From Mangrovimicrobium sp033283265 (GTDB taxonomy: Bacteria; Pseudomonadota; Gammaproteobacteria; Pseudomonadales; Halieaceae): a stretch of 64,000 bases of DNA. The stretch is from contig JAWMQN010000003.1 in NCBI GenBank assembly GCA_033283265.1, positions 717,150 to 781,149 of the forward strand. Reading direction: 5' to 3'. The notes below the pieces were generated by a model. The model was not told where the DNA came from, did not search any database, and worked only from the letters and a program-made list of their open reading frames with translations. Made by a program: the position numbers and the translations under genes. Below are positions 16,572 through 24,109 of this stretch, one piece after another (within the stretch, counting starts at the first letter, position 1; the number at the start of each line of letters is the position of its first letter).

Positions 16572-19500
16572 TCAGAACCGCTCCGGCTCGCGCCGCAGGT
16601 CGAGGGTATGTGGGTATTCCCCCGGCGGCTCTTCCGGCGGCGGCGCCATCGGCCGCGGCGGGTGGTGGTTGGGGAAGAACTCGCGGATGCTGTCGAAATC
16701 CCCCAGCGGCGGGATCACGTTCGGCGTGTGGCCGAAGTCCCAGAAGCGGTTGACCCGCCGCGCCTCCGCCTCGAAGGCGTTGATCGGGAAGGTCTCATAG
16801 CTGCGCCCGCCGGGGTGCGACACGTGGTAGGTGCAGCCGCCGATGGAGCGGCCGTTCCAGGTATCGATGAGGTCGAATACCAGCGGCGCATGGATGCCGA
16901 TGCGCGGGTGCAGGGCCGAGGGCGGCTGCCAGGCGCGATAGCGCACCGCCGCCACGTACTCGCCCTGGGTGTCGGTGTCGCGCAGCGGCACCCGCCGGCC
17001 GTTGCAGGCGAGCACGTAGCGGCCCGGGGTAAGGCCGGTAAGGCGCACCTGCAGGCGCTCCACGGAGGAGTCCACGTAGCGTGACGTGCCGAAGCTGCTG
17101 ACCTCCTCCCCCAGCACATGCCAGGGCTCGATGGCCCAGCGCAGTTCGAGGCTGATGTCGCCGATGTTCATGTTGCCGTAGTGGGGGAAGCGGAACTCCT
17201 CGAAGGCGGCCAGCCACTCGAGCTGGAAGGGCAGGCCGTGCTCCTGCAGGTCCTCCACCACCTCCTTGATATCGTTCCAGACGTAGTGGGGCATCATGAA
17301 CCTGTCGTGCAGCAGGGTGCCCCAGCGCACCAGCTTGTTGCGGTAGGGCGCTTTCCAGAAGCGCGCCACCAGGCAGCGCAGCAGGAGCACCTGTACCAGC
17401 GCCATGTGCGGGTGCGGCGGCATCTCGAATCCGCGGAACTCCAGCAGGCCGAGGCGGCCGGTGGCCGAGCCCGGCGCGTAGAGCTTGTCGATGCAGAACT
17501 CCGAGCGGTGGGTATTGCCGGTGATGTCGATCAGCAGGTTGCGCATCACCCGGTCGACGATCCACGGCTCGGTGACCTCGCCGGGCGGAATCTGGCTGAA
17601 GGCGATCTCCAGCTCGTAGAGCATCTCGTCACGCCCCTCGTCGACCCGCGGCGCCTGGCTGGTCGGGCCGAGGAACAGACCGGAGAACAGGTAGGACAGG
17701 CCCGGGTGGTGCTGCCAGTAGGTGACCAGGCTCTGCAGCAGGTCCGGCCGGCGCAGCAGCGGGCTGTCCTCGGGACTGGCGCCGCCGAGGGTGATGTGGT
17801 TGCCGCCGCCGGTGCCCGAGTGACGGCCGTCGAGCATGAACTTCTCGGTGCCGAGGCGGGACAGGCGCGCTTCCTCATAGAGGATGGTGGTGTTGTCCAC
17901 CAGCTCGTTCCAGCTTTTCGAGGGGTGGATATTCACCTCGATGACACCCGGGTCCGGGGTCACCAGCAGGCGCTGCAGGCGCGGGTCCCGGGGCGGTTCG
18001 TAGCCCTCGATCACCAGCGGCAGGTCGAGTGCCGCGGCCGTGGCCTCCATGGCGTGGATCAGGTCGACATAGTGCTCGAGGTAGTTGAGCGGCGGCAGGA
18101 AGACATGCAGCTTGCCGTCCCGGGGCTCGACGCAGAGCACGGTGCGCACCACCCAGGCGGCCTCGTTGAGGTTTTGCCCGGCGTCCGGCGCCGCCTGCTG
18201 GCGGATGGCCTGGCCGCTGGCAGGGGCGCTGCGGCTCGCCTCGGGGAGCGGCTGGCGCGGTGCGAAGGGATCGCGCTCGGGTTTGTGCAGTTCCCGCGGG
18301 TCGTCCGGGGCGAGCAGGCTGTCCAGCGGCAGGCGCAGGCCCATGGGCGAGTCGCCGGGAATCAGGTTGACCCGCCCGGCGCGCAGCTTCCAGCGCCCGG
18401 TGCGCCAGGGGCCGTTGGGGTCGCGCTCCAGCGGGATCAGGAAGCCGGTCGGGGTATTCAGGCCGCGGCCGAGCAGTTTGGCCAGCCGGCGGCGCTCCTC
18501 GTCGTCCTTGATATCGGCCTTGGTCGGGTCGAGGTTGTCCGGGAGATTCTGCTCCTTCCACATGTAGTAGAGGGCATCCTCGTAGGCGGGGATGATGTAA
18601 TCCGCGCCCAGGCCGAGGCTGTCGGCCAGTTGCTGGATATAGCTCTCCGCCTCGGGCAGGGCGTGGCCGTAGTCCTTGTCCACCCGCGCCAGCAGTTTCG
18701 GCTCATGCCACAGGGTCTGGTCGTCGGTGCGCCAGAAGCAGCCCAGCGCCCAGCGCGGCGTCGGCTCCCCCGGGTACCACTTGCCCTGGCCGTAGTGCAG
18801 CAGGCCGCCCGGGGCAAAGCGCTCGCGCAGGCGGATCAGCAGGTCCTTGGCCAGCTTCAGCTTGTGGCTGCCGAGCGCCTCGATGTTCCACTGGGCGGAA
18901 TCCATGTCGTCGATGGAGACGAAGGTCGGCTCGCCGCCCATGGTCAGGCGCACGTCGGCAGCCTGGAGTTCCGCGTCCACCGCCTGGCCGAGCGCGTGGA
19001 TGGACTCCCATTCCCCGTCCCGGTAAGGCTTGGTGACCCGCGGGTCCTCGTGGATGCGCTCGACCACGTTGGTGTAGCTGAACTCCACCTCGCACTTGTC
19101 GGTAGCCCCGGTGATCGGCGCGGCGGAGATCGGGCTGGGGGTGCAGGCCAGCGGGATGTGGCTTTCGCCGGCGAACAGGCCGGAGGTGGGGTCGAGGCCG
19201 ACCCAGCCGGCACCGGGCAGGAACACCTCGCACCAGGCGTGCAGGTCGGTGAAGTCGGCTTCCGGGCCGGAGGGCCCCTCGAGGGACTTCTGGTCCGGTG
19301 CCAGCTGTACCAGGTAGCCCGAGCAGAAGCGCGCGGCGAGGCCCAGGTGGCGCAGTATCTGTACCAGCAGCCAGCCGGTGTCGCGACAGGAACCGCGGGC
19401 CAGTTCGAGGGTTTCCTCGCAGGTCTGCACGCCCGGCTCCATGCGCACGTTGTACTCGATGTCCTTTTCCAGGCGCTGGTTGAGCGAGACCAGGAAGTCG

Positions 19501-19925
19501 TTGATCGGCGTCTTGTCCCGCTTCACGCTCGCCAGCCATTTCTTGAGCAGCGGGCCGTCGTCGGTGATCTCCAGGTAGGGGACCAGTTCCTTGCGCAGCA
19601 CGGGGTCGTACTGGAAGGGGTAGTTTTCCGCGTACTCCTCGACGAAGAAGTCGAAGGGGTTGATCACCGTCATGTCGGTGATCAGTTCCACTTCCACCGA
19701 GAAGTGATCCTCTTTCTCAGGGAACACCAGGCGGGCGAGGAAGTTGCCGAAAGGGTCCTGCTGCCAGTTGATGAAGTGGTTTTCCGGCAGGATCTTCAGC
19801 GAGTAACTGTAGATGCGGTTGCGGCAGTGGGGCGCCGGGCGCAGGCGCAGGACGTGGGGGGCGAGCCCCACGTGACGGTCGAACTTGTAATATGTGTTGT
19901 GCCGGACGGCAACACGGATGGCCAT
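16572..19925 (-). CDS. Large transglutaminase-like protein with DUF2126 domain, Anbu/ATP-grasp-associated
   Basis: Protein of 1117 aa. The N-terminal 300 residues are a bacterial transglutaminase N domain plus a papain-like core with Cys180 (RGSCRDTGW), His229 (DLHAWCE) and Asp245 (GLDPTSG). The remaining ~800 residues match the long DUF2126 region typical of this family, which contains stretches recalling carboxylate-amine ligase folds. The frame also has a TTG two codons earlier, but the ATG at 19925, seven bases after the alpha-E stop, is the better start. It is the last gene of the ATP-grasp/alpha-E/transglutaminase operon and ends at the shared terminator. Predicted to cut or transfer amide bonds on an unknown peptide. 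Confidence 0.9.
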   Translation of the reverse strand: MAIRVAVRHNTYYKFDRHVGLAPHVLRLRPAPHCRNRIYSYSLKILPENHFINWQQDPFGNFLARLVFPEKEDHFSVEVELITDMTVINPFDFFVEEYAENYPFQYDPVLRKELVPYLEITDDGPLLKKWLASVKRDKTPINDFLVSLNQRLEKDIEYNVRMEPGVQTCEETLELARGSCRDTGWLLVQILRHLGLAARFCSGYLVQLAPDQKSLEGPSGPEADFTDLHAWCEVFLPGAGWVGLDPTSGLFAGESHIPLACTPSPISAAPITGATDKCEVEFSYTNVVERIHEDPRVTKPYRDGEWESIHALGQAVDAELQAADVRLTMGGEPTFVSIDDMDSAQWNIEALGSHKLKLAKDLLIRLRERFAPGGLLHYGQGKWYPGEPTPRWALGCFWRTDDQTLWHEPKLLARVDKDYGHALPEAESYIQQLADSLGLGADYIIPAYEDALYYMWKEQNLPDNLDPTKADIKDDEERRRLAKLLGRGLNTPTGFLIPLERDPNGPWRTGRWKLRAGRVNLIPGDSPMGLRLPLDSLLAPDDPRELHKPERDPFAPRQPLPEASRSAPASGQAIRQQAAPDAGQNLNEAAWVVRTVLCVEPRDGKLHVFLPPLNYLEHYVDLIHAMEATAAALDLPLVIEGYEPPRDPRLQRLLVTPDPGVIEVNIHPSKSWNELVDNTTILYEEARLSRLGTEKFMLDGRHSGTGGGNHITLGGASPEDSPLLRRPDLLQSLVTYWQHHPGLSYLFSGLFLGPTSQAPRVDEGRDEMLYELEIAFSQIPPGEVTEPWIVDRVMRNLLIDITGNTHRSEFCIDKLYAPGSATGRLGLLEFRGFEMPPHPHMALVQVLLLRCLVARFWKAPYRNKLVRWGTLLHDRFMMPHYVWNDIKEVVEDLQEHGLPFQLEWLAAFEEFRFPHYGNMNIGDISLELRWAIEPWHVLGEEVSSFGTSRYVDSSVERLQVRLTGLTPGRYVLACNGRRVPLRDTDTQGEYVAAVRYRAWQPPSALHPRIGIHAPLVFDLIDTWNGRSIGGCTYHVSHPGGRSYETFPINAFEAEARRVNRFWDFGHTPNVIPPLGDFDSIREFFPNHHPPRPMAPPPEEPPGEYPHTLDLRREPERF

Positions 19926-19931
19926 ATACAA

Positions 19932-20870
19932 CTACCCCAGTGGTGGCGGAAACCAGGTCTCGCCAATCGAATCGGAAAGCGCGTTCAGGTCGACCTGGAA
20001 GCGATCGATGAACTGGTGCAGCTTCTCCGGTTGTGATGCGTCGACGCGGAAGCGCGACAGTTTGCGCCGTGAGCGCTCCAGCACCTTGAGTGCGTCCTGG
20101 TTGTGTTTCAGCGGTGTCAGTTCCTTGCGGATGCCATCGAGACAGAACTTCACCGAGCGCGGCAGGGAGCCGTCACAGAAGACGAAATCGACCACCGCGT
20201 CAGCTTCCACCAGCGGCCCGATGGTGCGCCGGTAGGTGCTGATGGCTGACAGCGAGCGCAGCATGCTGGCCCAGATCAGCGGGGTGATACCGGGATTGTC
20301 CGGCGCCTCACCGAGCAGGGCGCCGGCACCGACATCGATGACCCGGGTGGTCATGTCCGCCCGCTCCAGCAGGTGGCCCAGTTTGATGAAGCGGTAGGCG
20401 TGGTCGCGGCACAGGGTCGAGATGATCAGGCCGTTGATCATCTGGCAGCGGGTATACACCTGCTCCAGGTAGTGGTGGCGGTTGCGCCGGCCGATCGAGC
20501 TCTCCGCGTATTCCTTCGAGTAGTGGTAGAGCTCGTTGACGTGCTCCCAGGCCTCGTCGGGAAGGACGTCGCGAGTGGTGCGGACATTTTCCCGGGCGGC
20601 GATTATCGACTGGTGGATGCTGGCGTGATTGTCCGGATCGGCAATCAGGAAACGCATGACATTCTGTTCGGAGTAGGCGCGGAAACGCTCGCGGTAGATC
20701 GGCGCCGCGTCGAGAATATTGACGAGGATTTCCCAGCCGGGCTCGGCGCCTGCGGGAATGTCCATCACCAGGTGCGAGTAGGCCTGGGTGAGCCGGGCGG
20801 TGTCCTCGGCCCGCTCCAGGTAGCGGGCCATCCAGTAGAGTCGCTCGGCGACCCGGGAGAGCATGGTCAT
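19932..20870 (-). CDS. Alpha-E domain protein
   Basis: Stand-alone alpha-E protein (312 aa), almost wholly alpha-helical, starting with the family signature MLSRVAERLYWMARYLERAE. Alpha-E proteins have no proven activity but nearly always occur with circularly permuted ATP-grasp ligases and are thought to bind or present the ligase substrate. The start at 20870 overlaps the stop of the ATP-grasp gene (ATGA); the open frame extends much further upstream only as a shadow. The same domain is fused to the ligase in the protein encoded at 8567-11194. Confidence 0.92.
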   Translation of the reverse strand: MTMLSRVAERLYWMARYLERAEDTARLTQAYSHLVMDIPAGAEPGWEILVNILDAAPIYRERFRAYSEQNVMRFLIADPDNHASIHQSIIAARENVRTTRDVLPDEAWEHVNELYHYSKEYAESSIGRRNRHHYLEQVYTRCQMINGLIISTLCRDHAYRFIKLGHLLERADMTTRVIDVGAGALLGEAPDNPGITPLIWASMLRSLSAISTYRRTIGPLVEADAVVDFVFCDGSLPRSVKFCLDGIRKELTPLKHNQDALKVLERSRRKLSRFRVDASQPEKLHQFIDRFQVDLNALSDSIGETWFPPPLG

Positions 20871-22315
20871 GACTTGCCCTCCAGGATCCAGGTGTCCTTG
20901 CTGCCGCCGCCCTGGGAGGAGTTGACCACCAGCGAGCCCTTGACCAGGGCGACCCGGGTCAGGCCGCCGGGGGTGACCCAGGTATCCTTGCTGCTGAGGA
21001 TGAAGGGGCGCAGGTCGAGGTGGCGCGGCTGCACGGTCTTCTCCAGGTAAGTCGGGGCGGTAGACAGCGCCAGCGTCGGCTGGGCGATGTAGTTGCGCGG
21101 GTTTTCCTCGATCAGCTTGGCAAACTTGGCGCGGGTCGCCTTGGACGCGCGGGGCCCGACCATCAGCCCGTAACCGCCGGACTCGTTGGCCGGTTTCACC
21201 ACCAGCTTGTCGAGGTTCTTGAGCACGTACTCGCGCTCCTTCTCGTCCATGCACAGGTAGGTCTTCACCGAAGCCAGCTTGGGCTCTTCCTTCAGGTAGT
21301 AGCGAATCATCTCCGGCACGTAGGCGTAGACCACCTTGTCGTCCGCCACGCCGGCGCCGGGGGCGTTGGCGATGGCCACGTTGCCCTTCTTCCAGGCCCG
21401 CATGATGCCGGGAACACCGAGGATGGAGTCCTCGCGGAAGGCCTCCGGGTCGAGGAAGTCGTCGTCGATGCGCCGGTAGACCACGTCCACCCGCTCCGGC
21501 CCATCGACCGTGCGCATATAGACGCAGTCGTCCTCCGCGACGAACAGGTCCGAGCCCTCGACCAGCTCGGCGCCCATGCCGCGGGCGAGGAAGGAGTGCT
21601 CGAAGTAGGCCGAGTTGTAGATGCCGGGGGTCAGCACCGCGACGCAGGGGCGCTTGCGCTCCCGCGGCGAAAGCGCGGCCAGCGTCGCGTAGAGCCGCGC
21701 CGGGTAGTCATCCACCGGGCGGATGCTGTAGTTCTCGAACAGCTCGGGCAGGGCGCGCTTGGTAACCTCGCGGTTTTCCAGCATGTAGGACACGCCGGAA
21801 GGCACGCGCAGGTTGTCTTCCAGCACGTAGAACTTGCCGTCCTTGTCGCGCACCAAATCGGTGCCGCATATATGTGCCCATGCGCCAAATCGGGGCGTCA
21901 TGCCCGCGCACTGGGGTTTGTAATTGCCCGATTCGAGCACGATATCCGCCGGGACGATGCCATCCTTGAGGATGCGCTGGCGGTTGTAGATATCGTTGAT
22001 GAAGGCGTTCAGGGCGCGGGTGCGCTGGGCGAGGCCCTCGCTCACCTTGTCCCATTCCTTGCCCGGGATCACCCGCGGGATGATGTCGAAGGGCCAGGCC
22101 CGGTCGATATTCTTGCCCTCGGAATAAATGGTGAAGGAGATGCCCATCTCCTTGATTGCCAGCTCCGCGGCGTCCCTGCGGGCTTCCATTTCGTCCGGGG
22201 CAAGTTGTTCCAGCAGGCTGACCGCGCGTCGTGCCGCGACGCGGGGCTTGCCGGCGGGGGTGATCAATTCGTCGTAGAAGGGGCCGCTGTCGTAGGACTT
22301 CCAGCTTTGTTCCAT
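20867..22315 (-). CDS. Circularly permuted ATP-grasp type 2 ligase
   Basis: Circularly permuted ATP-grasp protein (482 aa), the likely peptide/amide ligase of this operon. Family features include the GTDLVRDKDGKFYVLEDNLR stretch near residue 150, the TPGIYNSAYFEH segment, and the ATP-binding VKPANESGGYG motif at about 380. It lacks the alpha-E extension found in the paralogue at 8567-11194. A good ribosome-binding site (AAGGA, six bases) precedes the ATG. Operon order is ATP-grasp, alpha-E, transglutaminase/DUF2126. The set is predicted to build and process a small peptide or protein tag in the cytoplasm, possibly destined for Anbu; neither the product nor the target is known. Confidence 0.92.
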   Translation of the reverse strand: MEQSWKSYDSGPFYDELITPAGKPRVAARRAVSLLEQLAPDEMEARRDAAELAIKEMGISFTIYSEGKNIDRAWPFDIIPRVIPGKEWDKVSEGLAQRTRALNAFINDIYNRQRILKDGIVPADIVLESGNYKPQCAGMTPRFGAWAHICGTDLVRDKDGKFYVLEDNLRVPSGVSYMLENREVTKRALPELFENYSIRPVDDYPARLYATLAALSPRERKRPCVAVLTPGIYNSAYFEHSFLARGMGAELVEGSDLFVAEDDCVYMRTVDGPERVDVVYRRIDDDFLDPEAFREDSILGVPGIMRAWKKGNVAIANAPGAGVADDKVVYAYVPEMIRYYLKEEPKLASVKTYLCMDEKEREYVLKNLDKLVVKPANESGGYGLMVGPRASKATRAKFAKLIEENPRNYIAQPTLALSTAPTYLEKTVQPRHLDLRPFILSSKDTWVTPGGLTRVALVKGSLVVNSSQGGGSKDTWILEGKS

Positions 22316-22596
22316 GGGGATCCTTGTATCGGGGGCCGCGCTTGCGGTCGCGGGTTGTCGCTAGAACTAGCAAACAACGCGCCATTGTTGATGGTATAGC
22401 CCAAAAGAGGTGCGTAGTCCAAGGGAGTTCGCTCTTGCGCTGTGTTTTTCGCTATCAAGGCGCAAGGTGAGCCCTGGTTCCGCGCTTACTCGAAAGCGTT
22501 TTGACTCGACGCACGAAGCATGCGCCTGTGATCGCTGGCGCCGGGTGGAGTTCCCCGCAACTTTGTATGGACCGTCTGGACTTGCACGGCACGAGG

Positions 22597-22669
22597 GCCT
22601 TCACGCCACATAGCTCCCACGGCGAATATAAACGCATTCTGAGCCCTGGGGGCTATGTGGTGTGAAGGC
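22597..22669. repeat. 23-bp imperfect inverted repeat
   Basis: The arm at 22597-22619 (starting GCCTTCACGCCACATAGC) and the arm at 22647-22669 are complementary at 21 of 23 positions, with a 27-base spacer. No U-run follows on either strand, so it is not a simple terminator. It may be a palindromic mobile repeat or a structured RNA upstream of the glyA promoter. Confidence 0.7.
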
Positions 22670-22702
22670 TCGGACCCAGGCACCCAACCCCAATATTGCC
22701 GC

Positions 22703-22731
22703 TTTAGTGAGCGATGCTTTTTCGGTAAAAT
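22703..22731 (+). promoter_or_regulatory. Possible sigma-70 promoter of glyA
   Basis: TTTAGT (22703-22708) and TAAAAT (22726-22731) are separated by 17 bases. Transcription would begin near 22738, so the hairpin at 22771-22826 would lie inside the glyA leader RNA. Confidence 0.35.
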
Positions 22732-22770
22732 CCGCCGCTTTCCAAACCGCGTCCAACGCATCCATCGGGA

Positions 22771-22826
22771 TCAGAGCCCTTTTTGGCTGGCTCAGTCAGA
22801 CCAGATTCAGCCAAAAAGGGCTCTGA
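22771..22826. repeat. Perfect 19-bp palindromic element (GGGTCAGA family) in the glyA leader
   Basis: TCAGAGCCCTTTTTGGCTG (22771-22789) and its exact reverse complement (22808-22826) flank an 18-base loop. The outer edges read GGGA-TCAGA on the left and TCTGA-CCCC on the right, the same ends as the element at 63167-63215. The right arm stops nine bases before the glyA Shine-Dalgarno (AGGAG, 22836-22840), so the hairpin could affect glyA translation. Confidence 0.85.
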
Positions 22827-22846
22827 CCCCTATTCAGGAGATACCC

Positions 22847-24109
22847 ATGTTCGACAAAAGCATGACCATCCAGGGTTTCGACGACGAGATCTTTGCCGCA
22901 ATCGGTGAAGAGGAGCGTCGCCAGGAAGAGCACATCGAGCTCATCGCCTCCGAAAACTACTGCAGCCCGCGGGTCATGCAGGCCCAGGGTACCGCCCTGA
23001 CCAACAAGTACGCCGAGGGTTACCCGGGCAAGCGCTACTACGGTGGCTGCGAATACGTCGACAAGGCCGAGGAACTGGCCATCGAGCGCGCCAAGGCCCT
23101 GTTCGGCGCGGACTACGCCAACGTCCAGCCGCACTCCGGCTCCCAGGCCAACAGCGCCGTCTACCTCGCCCTGCTGCAGGCTGGCGACACCGTCCTCGGC
23201 ATGAGCCTGGACGCGGGCGGCCACCTGACCCACGGCGCCAAGCCGAACTTCTCCGGCAAGGTCTACAACTCCGTGCAGTACGGCCTGAACCCGGAGACCG
23301 GCGAGATTGATTATGCGCAGGTCGAAGCCCTGGCTCTGGAGCACAAGCCGAAGATGATCGTCGCCGGTTTCTCCGCCTACTCCGGCATCGTCGACTGGCA
23401 GCGCTTCCGCGAGATCGCCGACAAGGTCGGCGCCTACCTGATGGTCGACATGGCCCACGTGGCCGGCCTGGTCGCGGCGGGCCTGTACCCCAACCCGGTG
23501 CCGATCGCCGACGTGGTGACCTCCACTACCCACAAGACCCTGCGCGGCCCCCGCGGCGGCATCATCCTCGCCCGCGCCAATGAAGAACTGGAGAAGAAGT
23601 TCAACTCCGCAGTCTTCCCCGGCGGCCAGGGCGGCCCGCTGATGCACGTGATCGCGGCCAAGGCGGTCTCCTTCAAGGAAGCGGCCAGCCCGGACTTCGT
23701 CGACTACCAGAAGCAGGTAGTGGCCAACGCCAAGGTGATGGCGGCGACCTTCATCGAGCGCGGCATCAAGATCGTCTCCGGCGGCACCGAGAACCACCTG
23801 ATGCTGGTGGACCTGATCGGCAAGCCCTACACCGGCAAGGACGCAGACGCGGCCCTCGGCGATGCCTACATCACCGTGAACAAGAACGCCGTGCCCAACG
23901 ACCCGCGCTCTCCCTTTATTACCTCCGGCCTGCGCGTCGGCACCCCGGCGATCACCACCCGCGGCTTCGGCGAGGCCGAGACAGTCGAGCTGACCCACTG
24001 GATGTGCGATGTGCTGGAATCTCTGGAGAACGGCACATCCGAGCAGGTGATTGCCGAGGTGAAAGCCAAAGTGCTGGAGATCTGCAAGCGCTTCCCGGTC
24101 TACGCCTGA
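22847..24109 (+). CDS. glyA: Serine hydroxymethyltransferase
   Basis: PLP enzyme (420 aa) that interconverts serine plus tetrahydrofolate with glycine plus 5,10-methylene-THF, the main source of one-carbon units. The PLP-binding lysine is Lys230 in STTHKTLRGPRGG, and the ELIASENYCSP N-terminal signature is intact. The frame is open far upstream, but the ATG at 22847 follows AGGAG at six bases and gives the normal length. The gene lies behind an unusual leader with a 19-bp hairpin. The next gene starts on the base after its stop. Confidence 0.98.
   Translation: MFDKSMTIQGFDDEIFAAIGEEERRQEEHIELIASENYCSPRVMQAQGTALTNKYAEGYPGKRYYGGCEYVDKAEELAIERAKALFGADYANVQPHSGSQANSAVYLALLQAGDTVLGMSLDAGGHLTHGAKPNFSGKVYNSVQYGLNPETGEIDYAQVEALALEHKPKMIVAGFSAYSGIVDWQRFREIADKVGAYLMVDMAHVAGLVAAGLYPNPVPIADVVTSTTHKTLRGPRGGIILARANEELEKKFNSAVFPGGQGGPLMHVIAAKAVSFKEAASPDFVDYQKQVVANAKVMAATFIERGIKIVSGGTENHLMLVDLIGKPYTGKDADAALGDAYITVNKNAVPNDPRSPFITSGLRVGTPAITTRGFGEAETVELTHWMCDVLESLENGTSEQVIAEVKAKVLEICKRFPVYA

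Larger units (their letters stand above)
22316..22846. other. Long repeat-rich intergenic leader before glyA
   Basis: This 531-base stretch has no convincing gene. It separates the divergent ATP-grasp operon and glyA and holds two long inverted repeats (22597-22669 and 22771-22826) plus a plausible glyA promoter between them. I saw no known riboswitch pattern (glycine, SAM or THF type) in it. Confidence 0.6.

Noticed and set aside
17118..20036. Very long plus-strand open frame (972 codons) opposite the transglutaminase/DUF2126 gene
   Set aside because: It is antisense to a clear protein family, has a biased Val/Ala/Gln/His-rich composition typical of high-GC shadows, and contains no motif.
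22316..22846. Glycine or SAM riboswitch before glyA
   Set aside because: The structure seen consists of long perfect inverted repeats without the conserved aptamer sequences.
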